A DNA stretch of 64,000 bases from Saccharomycopsis malanga (lineage: Eukaryota; Ascomycota; Saccharomycetes; Ascoideales; Saccharomycopsidaceae), in the NCBI GenBank assembly GCA_004014935.1, contig CP025321.1:1798001-1862000 (forward strand), read 5' to 3'. The notes beneath the pieces are model-generated. The model saw only the letters and a program-made list of their open reading frames with translations, was not told the origin of the DNA and did not search any database. A program made the translations under genes and the position numbers. Below, in pieces: positions 20,749-29,872 of the stretch (position 1 is the first letter of the stretch; each line of letters begins with the position of its first letter).

Positions 20749-21453
20749 TCATACAGACTGGGTTTTGTTGAGATGATCTTTTTTCAACAGATCAATCTTT
20801 TTATGTAACTGTTGAACGTATTTTATAGCATTTTTTCGTTCAAGACGAAGGCTTTCATCGCCGAAATGATCAATGGTATCCAATTTCATCAATTGTTTCA
20901 ACAAGGTTTCCTCCAAATACAAATAACTATAATTGAGATTATCTTTTTCCTTTTTATCAGCACTAGGAGTAGTCTTGTTCAAATTAGTTTCGTAATCATG
21001 AATTCTCGGGACAATCTCGGTGTTGACCTCGTTCAAAATTGATGCAACTTGAGTTTTCACCTTTTGTTCAGGGCTCAATTGAGGTTCTGGTGATTTCTGA
21101 ACGGCTTTCTTACTTTTGGTCTTCTTCTTCTTCTTCTTCTTTTTAGTCTTGCCCTCGCTGGCCCCAGACTTTACAGTATTGGAGCCAGGAGACTTGTGAA
21201 ACAACTTGTAAAGAAACGACGTGATTATGAAGAGAATCCCCGTGGACAAAATCCCACTGACAAAGCTAAGACTATGATTTTTATTGGCCAATAACTTTTC
21301 AATAAGTTGGTCACTAGCCACTTTTTTCAAAATCGCACGATGATTTACCACCTGCGAAGCTACCAATTGATTGCTAGAACTTTGTAACGTTTGGAACGTG
21401 TCAACAATCCGGGTTTGTATATTTTCAACTTTGAAATGATCCATTATGTCCAT
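20749..21453 (-). CDS. SNL1: Snl1-like BAG-domain Hsp70 nucleotide-exchange factor
   Basis: The 234-residue product has one transmembrane segment (about residues 66-86), a very Lys-rich stretch with about eight consecutive Lys, and a C-terminal BAG-type helical bundle (about 140-228). The C-terminal pattern LYLEETLLKQLMKLDTID then DESLRLERK matches yeast Snl1. S. cerevisiae Snl1 is shorter (about 160 residues); here the N-terminus before the membrane helix is extended. In the family it is anchored in the ER/nuclear envelope with the BAG domain in the cytosol, where it stimulates ADP release from Hsp70. It lies directly downstream of HSP90 on the same strand, 0.7 kb away. Confidence 0.88.
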   Translation of the reverse strand: MDIMDHFKVENIQTRIVDTFQTLQSSSNQLVASQVVNHRAILKKVASDQLIEKLLANKNHSLSFVSGILSTGILFIITSFLYKLFHKSPGSNTVKSGASEGKTKKKKKKKKTKSKKAVQKSPEPQLSPEQKVKTQVASILNEVNTEIVPRIHDYETNLNKTTPSADKKEKDNLNYSYLYLEETLLKQLMKLDTIDHFGDESLRLERKNAIKYVQQLHKKIDLLKKDHLNKTQSV

Positions 21454-21727
21454 TGTTCATCCAAATGGCCTGTTTATACAAATGGTGACAGATATTTCAA
21501 GCCCAAATTTCAACACCCAGAATGATGCGTGTTGCCAATTTTCCGGAAAATAGACCCCTAACAATTGGGTTACGTTTATACATATACCAATGAAAGAGGT
21601 ATTACTACTTTATAGACAGCTTTGATTTAAGCACTGAGAATTTACACTGTAATCATTGTTAACCAGTTGATAAAAGTATTAATCATCCAGGTGTTTCCAG
21701 AAAACTGATGCATAAATTATATGATTA

Positions 21728-21775
21728 ATTATGAATGGTATGTACTGGGATTGAAATATATTATTATGAATGGTA
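21728..21775 (+). mobile_element. SINE family A, extremely 5'-truncated copy with 13-bp target-site duplication
   Basis: Only the last 22 bp of the element (21741-21762, TGTACTGGGATTGAAATATA plus two bases) are present. They lie between two identical 13-bp copies of ATTATGAATGGTA (21728-21740 and 21763-21775). A very short 3' remnant with a perfect duplication is typical of aborted target-primed reverse transcription. Confidence 0.75.
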
Positions 21776-21960
21776 ATATGAGCCCAGGAAATACCAGTTT
21801 CGTATATATGCCCAATGTCTAAGGGGCTTGGTAAAGCCCAACAATGTCCATCATAATATTTTCATATATGCTCCTATTAGCCACTGGGCCATTTGGCTCA
21901 GTGGTCAATGCTCTCGGAGAAGAGAAAACCAAGACCTAACAGGAACAGGGGTGAGTCAAT
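21776..21960. mobile_element. SINE family A, minus-strand tail joined to plus-strand head
   Basis: 21780-21850 is a minus-strand 3' block (CCAGTTTCGTATATATGCCC, AAGGGGCTTGGTAAAGCCCA). After about 28 bp of other sequence, 21878-21960 is a plus-strand head (CCACTGGGCCATTTGGCTCA, GTGGTCAATGCTCTCGGAGA, GACCTAACAGGAACAGGGGT). Two insertions or an inversion are possible. Confidence 0.7.
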
Positions 21961-22161
21961 GATGATAAATATTGACTCCTAAAAACTCTACACACAATTA
22001 TACTGCATGACTCGTAATATTAATATTCTGTTTAATCCAATTTACAAGTGATTAGGATGATACAAGACAAAAAAGTCGGAAAAAAAAAATGGCAACAATT
22101 ATTAGTTAATAAGTACAAAAAATCAGAGAATTAAACAAGCAAGCGTGGGAACCGATTAAGA

Positions 22162-24276
22162 TTAGTCGACTTCTTCCATAGCAGATTCAGCAACGCCTTC
22201 ATCTTCAGCAGACTTGGCGTTGATTTCTTCAATGGATTCTTCCTCGGCTTCGTCTTCTTCAATGTTCAAACCAAGAGAGATCAATCTGTTGATTCTAGAA
22301 GCAAAAGAGTTTGGTTCTTCCAATGTGAAACCAGAAGTAAGCAAAGCAGTGTCGTACAACAAGACAGTCAAGTCCTTGACGGTTCTGTCTTCTTCGCCAT
22401 CTTTCTCGACCTTCTTTCTCAATTCCTTGATGATGGAAGATTTTGGAGAGATTTCAAAGATCTTTTTGGAGGACATGTAGGAAGACATACTGGTGTCTCT
22501 CAAGGCTTGGGCCTTCATGATTCTTTCCATGTTAGCAGACCAGCCGAACTGGGCGGTTCTGATAGCGGCTGGAGCGTCGATCAATTTGTGAGAAACAACC
22601 ACTTTTTCAACCTTGTCGCCAAGAACGGTTTTGAGGGCTTTGGTCAAAGGTTCGAATTCTTTTTCTTCGGCTTCTCTTTCCTTCTTTTCCTCATCGCTTT
22701 CTTCCAATTCGAAATCCTTGGTGATATCGACCAATTTCTTGTCTTCAAACTCTTTCAATTGAGTGACAGCGTACTCATCGATTGGGTCAACAAGGAACAA
22801 AACTTCAAAGTCTTTAGCCTTCAAAACGTCCAAGAATGGCGAGTTTTGAACAGCCTTCAAAGACTCACCGGTGATAAAGTAAATGTTCTTTTGATGTTCC
22901 TTCATTCTGGTGACGTAATCGGTGAAAGAAGTTTGTTCATCGCCAGACTTTGTAGATTTGAATCTAAGCAATTTAGCCAAAGCAGCTCTGTGGGTGGAGT
23001 CTTCGTGGATACCCAACTTCAAGTTTTTGCCAAAGGCAGTGTAAAACTTGTCGAATTGCTCGCTGTCCTCGGCAATTTCGTTGAAAGATTCCAAAATCTT
23101 CTTGACCAAATTCTTCTTGATGACTTTCAAAATCTTGTTTTGCTGCAAAACTTCTCTGGACAAGTTCAAAGGCAAGTCCTCAGAGTCCACAACACCCTTG
23201 ACAAAGTTCAAGTAGTCTGGCAACAAATCAGCTTCGTCGGTGATGAAAACACGACGGACGTACAAATTAATGGAAGACTTCTTCTTCTTGGAGGTTTCAA
23301 ACAAGTCAAATGGAGCTCTCTTTGGAATAAACAAAATGGCTTTGAATTCCAATTGACCTTCGACAGAGAAATGCTTCACAGCCAATGGGTCTTCCCAATC
23401 GTTGGAAATAGACTTGTAGAACGCATTGTATTCGTCCTGGGTGACATCGCTTGGGTTTCTGGACCACAAAGGCTTAGTTTTGTTCAAAACTTCTTCTTCT
23501 TGAACGTTTTCCTTCACCTTTTTGGTCTCCTTCTTCTTTTCTTCGCCTTCCTCGTCAACTTCCTCCAATTTAGGCTTCTTGTCGTCGCCCTCTTCGGTTT
23601 TCTCCTCCTCTTCTTCTGGAACTTCCTTCTCAACCTCCTTGGTGACAACCAATTGGATAGGATAGGCTACAAACTCACTGTGTTTCTTGACAATCTCCTT
23701 GATTCTCTTTTCTTCCAAATACTCCAATTGGTCCTCTTTCAAAAACAATCTGAGCACAGTACCTCTGGAGATCTTCTCGTTGGTCTCGTCCAAGGTGACG
23801 GTGAATTTGCCACCAGCATTGGACTCCCAGATGTACTGCTCGTCATCGTTGGACTTGGAAATCACCTGGACATGGTCAGCAACCAAAAACAAAGAATAGA
23901 AACCAACACCAAACTGACCAATCATAGACACATCAGCACCAGCAGAAAGAGCCTCCATGAAGGCCTTGGTGCCAGACTTGGCAATGGTACCCAAGTTGTT
24001 GACCAATTCGGCCTTGGTCATACCAACACCAGAATCTCTGATCTCCAACACCTTTTGCTCAGGCTTTGGGGTGATTCTGATAAACAACTCCGGCTCGGAC
24101 TCCAACTCCTTTGGGTCCGACAAGCCCTTGTATCTGATCTTGTCCAACGCATCAGAAGCATTGGAAATCAACTCTCTCAAGAATATCTCTTTGTTGGAGT
24201 AGACTGTGTTGATAATAAGAGACATAAGCTGAGTGATCTCAGCTTGAAACTCGTAGGATTCAGACTTGGTAGACAT
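22162..24276 (-). CDS. HSP90: Hsp90 molecular chaperone
   Basis: The 704-residue product is full length for cytosolic Hsp90. The N-terminal GHKL ATPase domain has the ATP-lid and nucleotide-binding motifs ([54 protein letters not shown]). A Glu/Lys-rich charged linker follows (about residues 212-265), then the middle domain ([30 protein letters not shown]), the C-terminal dimerisation domain and the final MEEVD that binds TPR co-chaperones. It is an ATP-dependent client chaperone of the cytosol and nucleus. The promoter carries a canonical heat-shock element and a TATA box. The coding strand has strong codon bias, which leaves a 618-codon open frame on the other strand. Confidence 0.99.
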   Translation of the reverse strand: MSTKSESYEFQAEITQLMSLIINTVYSNKEIFLRELISNASDALDKIRYKGLSDPKELESEPELFIRITPKPEQKVLEIRDSGVGMTKAELVNNLGTIAKSGTKAFMEALSAGADVSMIGQFGVGFYSLFLVADHVQVISKSNDDEQYIWESNAGGKFTVTLDETNEKISRGTVLRLFLKEDQLEYLEEKRIKEIVKKHSEFVAYPIQLVVTKEVEKEVPEEEEEKTEEGDDKKPKLEEVDEEGEEKKKETKKVKENVQEEEVLNKTKPLWSRNPSDVTQDEYNAFYKSISNDWEDPLAVKHFSVEGQLEFKAILFIPKRAPFDLFETSKKKKSSINLYVRRVFITDEADLLPDYLNFVKGVVDSEDLPLNLSREVLQQNKILKVIKKNLVKKILESFNEIAEDSEQFDKFYTAFGKNLKLGIHEDSTHRAALAKLLRFKSTKSGDEQTSFTDYVTRMKEHQKNIYFITGESLKAVQNSPFLDVLKAKDFEVLFLVDPIDEYAVTQLKEFEDKKLVDITKDFELEESDEEKKEREAEEKEFEPLTKALKTVLGDKVEKVVVSHKLIDAPAAIRTAQFGWSANMERIMKAQALRDTSMSSYMSSKKIFEISPKSSIIKELRKKVEKDGEEDRTVKDLTVLLYDTALLTSGFTLEEPNSFASRINRLISLGLNIEEDEAEEESIEEINAKSAEDEGVAESAMEEVD

Positions 24277-24377
24277 TTTGGACGTTTGTTTGACGGATTT
24301 ATTAAGGTTAAAAGCTCACAAGACGACTTGAGGTCTTCAATTCAGAGATTCTCTGCTTGGTAAATCCATCTTCCACG

Positions 24378-24453
24378 CCTTTTTATATTGTTTTTCAGCC
24401 TTCGACGTCCGTCCAACTTTTCATATCCATGGAAGATTCGATGACCTTCCATG
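24378..24453 (-). promoter_or_regulatory. HSP90 core promoter: TATA box and heat-shock element
   Basis: On the minus strand a TATA box (TATAAAAAGG, 24387-24378) lies about 105 bp upstream of the ATG. At 24428-24453 there are inverted 8-bp arms CATGGAAG and CTTCCATG around ATTCGATGAC. This gives three nGAAn/nTTCn units (GGAAGATTC and CTTCC), a binding site for trimeric Hsf1. The arrangement is seen directly; heat induction is expected from the motif and the gene. Confidence 0.8.
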
Positions 24454-24501
24454 CGGGTAATCTGGTGGAAGGAGGGTGTTCGGGTTGCTAGATTATTACC
24501 A

Positions 24502-25165
24502 GGGCGCTTTGATAGGAGTAGAACATACTAGAAGGAAGAAGTTGGTTTGTTATACTAATTGGTAACTTTTAAAGGTTGTAAGTATGGAGTATAGTTAATT
24601 TATAAAAGGTAGTAAGTATGGAGTATAGTTAATTTATAAAAGGTTGTAAGTATAGATTATAGTTAATCTGTAAAAGGCAGTAAAATCTGTAAAAGCCAAT
24701 ATTATCAATAAAACGTTTATAATCAATAAATCTATATGATCAATAAATCTATATAATCCCTAAAACCTATATAATCAATAAAACCTATATAATCAATAAA
24801 ACCTATATAATCAATAACCCAAGGCACTTTGACACGAGTAGAACATGCTAGAAGGAAGAAGTTGATTTGTTATACTATGTGTTAACTTTTAAAGGTGGTA
24901 AGTATGGAGTAGTTAATCTATAAAAGGTGATATAATGTATAAAAGGCAGTACAATCTGCAAAAGGCAATATTATCAATAAAACGTTCATGATCAATAAAC
25001 CTATATAATCAATAAAAATTATATGATCAATAATGCTATATAATCAACTTATATAATCAATAAAACCTATATAATCAATAAAACTTATATAATCTCTAAA
25101 ACCTATATAATCAATATAACTTATACAATCTCCAAAACCTATATCATCTATAAAAGGCATAACCT
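24502..25165. repeat. 320-bp tandem duplication with internal 34-bp and 18-bp minisatellites
   Basis: The block starting GGCGCTTTGATAGGAGTAGA near 24503 recurs as GGCACTTTGACACGAGTAGA near 24823, an offset of 320 bp. TAGAAGGAAGAAGTTG and TAACTTTTAAAGG are shared. Inside, a 34-bp unit (GTAAGTATGGAGTATAGTTA plus TTTATAAAAGGT) is repeated three times, and an 18-bp unit (CCTATATAATCAATAAAA) is repeated many times. The array lies 0.2-0.9 kb upstream of HSP90. Confidence 0.85.
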
Positions 25166-25169
25166 ACAA

Positions 25170-25386
25170 TACTCAATTTCATAATAATATTAATAATAAT
25201 AATAATATCATATATCTCATTCCCAGTACATATCAGTTTCGTATATACGCGCTATGTCTAAGGGGACTTGGTAAAACCCAGTGGGGAAAACCCAATCATG
25301 TCCCGGTCATTGTTAGGTCTTGTTTTTCTCTTCTCGAGAGCTTTGACCACTGAACCAAATGGCCCAGTGGCCTACTCAATCTTATA
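25170..25386 (-). mobile_element. SINE family A, short form with near-perfect duplication
   Basis: The element is 25184-25372 on the minus strand. It contains GGCCACTGGGCCATTTGGTT, AGAAGAGAAAAACAAGACCT, the ACTTGGTAAAACCCAGTGGG block (complement), the GCGCGTATATACGAAACTG tail and a long ATT run. The flanks TACTCAATTTCATA (25170-25183) and TACTCAATCTTATA (25373-25386) agree at 12 of 14 positions. Confidence 0.85.
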
Positions 25387-25825
25387 TGTAATAATTCAAT
25401 GACCTTTGGCTGATAGTGATGGAACAAATTGGAAAAATATCAGAGTGGAAATCATTGTGCCATAAACTACATTAGAAAAAACTACTAAAAAAGGAAATCT
25501 AGACTAAAAAGGAAAGCAGTGATTTAAAAAAGACAATGAGAAAATTCTAGAAAAATTACTGGTAAAATTTATAAATAAGAATATCATACAGCCGTTGGGC
25601 CGTATTATTAATAATAATAATCCGTATTTGTCGATCAAAAGTTACTTGAGTAGCTCATTCGGATGTGGTCGTTCCCTCGTCACAACTGTTTATTGTTATC
25701 AATGACAAATCCATCTCAACCAATGATGAATGTGCCTTTTTATCATCCACAACAATACTATTATCATAGATAAATGAATTCAAGGCGTAGTATTTACCAT
25801 AGAATACCTAAAACCCTTTAATCTC

Positions 25826-26890
25826 TACTTATACAGTTTGCGAAAAATGGGCATATGAATTGCCAAAATATACTTTCAAAAAGTAAAGGTATTGTCTATT
25901 AAAAAAATATGCCTATATACCCTAACTATTGTCAAGTGGCCAAGTTGGTTGGGCCATGCGCCACGCAAAATACTGCTAAAAATAAGTGTGGCGTTCCTCA
26001 CTTTGGGTTTTGGTACTCGATTCGCACTCTTGACGTTTTGGAATATTCACCAAATGTTTTATCGAATTAAATCAGTGCTATTCATGTTATTTCGATTTGA
26101 CAAAACATGAAATATCATTTTATATTTTTTTTCTCTATTTTGGTACTACTTGTGAAGAAAAATATTAGTTTTTCGCGTAAATATTTGATATAACGGAAAA
26201 TTATTAATTTTGACAAACAGTTGATTCTTTTAAGCCATATTCAAGAGTCTTTACAGTAAACTAAACCGCACGAAATGTATATTTCTATACTCTGTAATTT
26301 CTAGCGTCTTATAGCATGTACTTTGTTTTGAGATTCGGCTTTTGTATAATATGTAATAGTAAAGAAGTTTCACTTTGTCAAAATAACACATAACATGTTA
26401 AAATTCCTGTTTTTCACCCTTCAGAGAAACTTTCTTTATTTCTTGACGTTATTCCATAATTTTTAACTGCATTTAAGCTTTATTAAGTTTTACCCAGCGT
26501 TTGAATAACCTTTTATTCCCAAGAAACAGGTATCTCAAGAGCTACAAAAAGTATTGTTTGTTATAGCTTCTCAGAGGAACTTGTATCCTATAAAAATCAT
26601 TATATATTGTCAAACTAACATATTTCAACTTATATTATACATTGAGTATATTATGGGGCCCGGTAAAGCGTAATGTACTTATTAATTGACTTTATACCTT
26701 AGTTCATGGGAAGCCGTTTTTAAAAAAATTTTATTCCTATTCAAGTAAATGTTGTAAATGGTTCAATGCTACTTTAACTTTAACTTTTGTTTTTTTTTTT
26801 TTTGTTTTTTTGCTGTTCCAGTTTTAAATAAAACGATATGTCAATTGTATTGAAAGTTTTATTGTTGAAAGTCTAAATTAAGATTAAATC
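25826..26890 (+). mobile_element. Family B repeat, copy 1 (longest form)
   Basis: The copy contains a tRNA-like unit at about 25932-26035: acceptor strands GTCAAG and CTTGAC, box A TGGCCAAGTTGG, hairpin arms CGCCACGC/GTGTGGCG, a degenerate box B (GGTACTCGATTC) and TTTT directly after it. About 850 bp of AT-rich sequence follows, shared with the other four copies. It includes AACAGTTGATTCTTTTAA, TTCACCCTTCAGAGAAACTT, GAGCTACAAAAAGTATTG and GGGGCCCGGTAAAGCGTAAT, and it ends in a poly(T) tract and GCTGTTCCAGTTTTAAATAA. It shares about 100 bp upstream of the tRNA-like unit with copy 2. Confidence 0.8.
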
Positions 26891-26959
26891 AAAAATATAT
26901 TTTTTTTAGTTTAGACAACCGGCTTATAATTGTACGTTATTCAAAATGAGTGTTAAAAT

Positions 26960-27165
26960 AATATAATGAATACTGGGATTGACAGTCTTATTATTATAAT
27001 TATAATCATAATCTTTAGATTTACTATAAAGGGTAATATTAAGTTGATAGTTCGAGCCCAGTATTGCGCATCTATGCGCTAATAGAAGGCTTGACGAAAA
27101 CCCAGTGGGAAACACGCCAATATACCCCTTTCAGTATCTCAGTAAACACCCAATGGGCTGATAGT
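26960..27165 (-). mobile_element. SINE family A, diverged copy
   Basis: On the plus strand GAGCCCAGTATTGCGCATCT (complement of the 3' block), GCGCTAATAGAAGGCTTGAC and GAAAACCCAGTGGGAAA are recognisable. The ATT tail runs to the left of these. It is heavily diverged. Confidence 0.55.
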
Positions 27166-28744
27166 AAGTGGCAGACTATGTCTATGTCATGTTTTAAAGA
27201 GTTGCATTAACTGGTGTTTTCTCGCTCAGTTGTAAAAGACAATTTCACTAGAACATATCATTAAATTCACATCTTCTATGTGAGAGACACATCTTACAAA
27301 AAAAATTAATTAAATTAAAGGAATGCGTGAGCATCAATGGCTCAAATAGACAGGCTATAATCTCATAAACTGCTGGTATCCAGAAAGAGGTTATCTCCTT
27401 TTATAGTATGACCGCTGAACAACCGGATAGCGCTTATTCAGCCTTGCCTTTCATACTAGGGCAAGATAAACATACCGTTTATTTATTTACTGGAGCAGAA
27501 AGCCGATAAACACTAACAAAACATTACAGTTGGAAAGTTAGACTTTCACAGCCAAAACTTCATACTTGCTAGCGTCTCGATGTGCTCTAATGTCCTTGAA
27601 TGCAGGTGTTCGCGTGCCGAACATGGGCTTTTTGACAGTAGTTCACCCGGTCATGCAATATTTTTTCAACGGATATAATAAATAGTCCATAAAATAAAAA
27701 GCCCTATCAGAGGGAGGAATTAGGACCATTTTCCAGCAATTACACGCGTATCAGAAGGAGTTTGGGGCCTGTAAAGCATATTTTAGAGAGTCTGTAATGT
27801 ATATCAATGCATCATTGATTTTTTAGAGGAATTATCGCGTAGCATGTTGATGTATTTGAAGAATAAGGTTGTGGGATTTATTCCAAGGCGCTTAAGCAGA
27901 TTTCCTGCTTTTTGAGCCCTACAAGATGTCCCAAGGGTTAGTTTTGTAGATCAAGTAGTTAGAAGTATTCTGTGTATGGTACTCTTTCGATTTTACAAAA
28001 TAATCGACCAGTCGGAAAAGGTGAGGCTGGCGTTTACTGGATGGTTGCTGCTAAATAGCGACGCTTTCTAGCCCAATTGATTGAAATGTCATATGCTTGG
28101 GAATTCTCAACGAGAAACAAGTGTTAATCTCCATCTTCATTTTAACTTAAACGATAAACACCAATAAATGCATACTGTAGACGCATTCTGGCAAAGATAT
28201 ACCAATGAGAATAGGGACGAATCGTACGTGGGTCTTGTAATACTTTGCAAGACTTGTTGATATTTGGTAAAAAGTCTCTAGACTTTGCATATAATCATTG
28301 ACCGCTGATTATTCTAGATTTTGTTTTAGTACGTAACTCAATGTGAAATGCATTTTTTCAAAGGATAGAGCAGCTAAACTGATCTGAATAATTAGAGAGG
28401 ACTAGCAACTCTTAGAGGGAAGGTATCGAGTTGATTGTATTGTTATATAAATAGCATTACTACGCCTTGTATGGGCTGTATGGTTTTAAGACCTGTGTTA
28501 GTACTTAGTGGCTCAGGTTTGTGGGAAATGTCTTACAAAAGGCCGGATCAATCAAATAAAATGGATTAAGAAGATAATCATACTAAAATGGTGGCCCACA
28601 AGCTTGAAATGCCTGTGAGATAAAGAAATAAATTAATTGTGTAAAAAGATAACTCATAGAATGAGAAAGAACTAAAGTAAGGAATTTCACTGGATGCTGA
28701 AGAGCATGCCTTTGGTTGTCAAAACCAGCAGCTCAAGGGACCCG

Positions 28745-29872
28745 CTAGTTTTCGTAACAGTATTTTGGAGCTTTTGATGGGAATGGGATTGGGTTACAGT
28801 TTGCTTTACCATGACAATCGGTAGAGTAAGTAATTTCTCCCAACTTTTCATAATCAATAGTGAATTCAACAGGTTTCTTAACAAAGTCGACCCATTCGTT
28901 AGCTCTCCAGTGAAAGTGGAAACCAAGGCGCCAGTTTTTAACGTTAAAAATTTCCTTCCATGACTTGTTATGATGAAATTTGATTTTAAGAATATTAAAG
29001 TTAATTTTTCTGTCATAAGCAAAATACCACTTGAGGTTCAATTTTCCATGGTTGTCTTTGTAATAATAAAATCCCAACGCAGAGTGAGGACCTTGAGCAA
29101 ATTTAGTCACTTCGTGAATACAGTCAACTTTGATGTTAGTGAATTCTCTTTTATAGAACAAAGTTTCATTGGAAAAAGTTTCTAATTCCTCGACTTGATA
29201 TTCAGAATCGAAAGCTTCTGGAAGAGTCTCTTCAACAGAACTGTCTTCTTCCTCTCTTTTAGTAAGATGTTCACATTTTGGGGCCAATTTTGGAATATGG
29301 ATTGGGTTACAATTGCTTTTACCTGAGCAATTAGTGCTATAAAACACTTCGCCTTCTTTATCAAAGGTGATTGAAAACTCGATTGGTTTTTCAGAAATCT
29401 CGATCCAATTTGAAGCATCCCAATCAAAATGGAATCCCAAATGCCATCTTTTGACATCGAAAATTTGTTTCCAAGAATGATGGTGTAATACCTTGACTTT
29501 TAGAATATTGAAACTTATTTTCTTGTCAAAGGCAAACACCCATTTAAGCTTCAAATGGCCCTTATTATCCTTATAATACTCGTATCCTAAAGCAGAATGA
29601 GGCCCAATATGGAAATTGGTAACTTCTTTAGCACAGAAATCGCCAATTCTTTCCTGCTGGGAATGGCGGTGGAAAAACGATCTCTTAGAAAATAGATCAT
29701 TAGCATCTGCCAATTCTTCGAGGCCTTGTGTGTCGTCAAAATAATCTACAACAGTAGTGTTGTCAGCGTTAGCGATTGGTAATGTTTCATTAACTTCTCT
29801 TCTGACAATAGGTTGAGCGGAAACCGCAGTGAAAAGAGCACAGGCAGAAGCCAAAAGAGCAGAGACTTTCAT
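28745..29872 (-). CDS. Secreted preproprotein with two tandem 4-Cys domains and Kex2 sites, function unknown
   Basis: I do not recognise the family. The 375-residue product has a signal peptide (MKVSALLASACALFTAVSA) and dibasic sites at residues 24-25 (RR), 63-64, 205-206 and 241-242 (KR). It has two homologous domains. Domain 1 has Cys at 80, 182, 188 and 200; domain 2 at 251, 353, 359 and 372. The first spacing is 102 residues in both. Each domain contains GPHSALG-Y-YYKDN, an LKW.FA.D.KI.FNILK stretch, a W.LGFHF.W motif and a YST-C-GK-NCNPI end. Each domain is preceded by an acidic ETLP-containing pro-segment ending in KR, so the pro-segment and domain were duplicated together. Several N-x-T sites are present. 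Two related peptides of about 110-140 residues could be released by Kex2 cleavage. I used the ATG at 29872; an upstream TTG in frame is not needed. Confidence 0.85.
   Translation of the reverse strand: MKVSALLASACALFTAVSAQPIVRREVNETLPIANADNTTVVDYFDDTQGLEELADANDLFSKRSFFHRHSQQERIGDFCAKEVTNFHIGPHSALGYEYYKDNKGHLKLKWVFAFDKKISFNILKVKVLHHHSWKQIFDVKRWHLGFHFDWDASNWIEISEKPIEFSITFDKEGEVFYSTNCSGKSNCNPIHIPKLAPKCEHLTKREEEDSSVEETLPEAFDSEYQVEELETFSNETLFYKREFTNIKVDCIHEVTKFAQGPHSALGFYYYKDNHGKLNLKWYFAYDRKINFNILKIKFHHNKSWKEIFNVKNWRLGFHFHWRANEWVDFVKKPVEFTIDYEKLGEITYSTDCHGKANCNPIPFPSKAPKYCYEN

Larger units (their letters stand above)
21454..22161. other. Intergenic region SNL1/HSP90 with nested SINE pieces
   Basis: It holds the SNL1 upstream region and the HSP90 3' region. 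Three SINE family A pieces in mixed orientation occupy 21728-21960. No gene seen. Confidence 0.6.
24277..28744. other. 4.5-kb gene-free region upstream of HSP90
   Basis: It holds, in order, the HSP90 promoter, a 320-bp tandem duplication with 18-bp minisatellites (24502-25165), a family A SINE (25170-25386), a family B element (25826-26890), another family A fragment (26960-27165), and about 1.5 kb (27200-28700) in which I see no repeat or gene. Confidence 0.6.

Noticed and set aside
22507-24363. A 618-codon open frame on the strand opposite HSP90
   Set aside because: It lies entirely antisense to a strongly codon-biased gene, has no family resemblance and has a low-complexity Leu/Val/Phe-rich composition. 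The open frame is a by-product of HSP90 codon choice.
25184-26890. LTR retrotransposon remnants
   Set aside because: No TG...CA ends, no primer-binding site or polypurine tract, no gag/pol homology, and duplications of 13-18 bp instead of 4-6 bp. The structure fits SINE-type elements.
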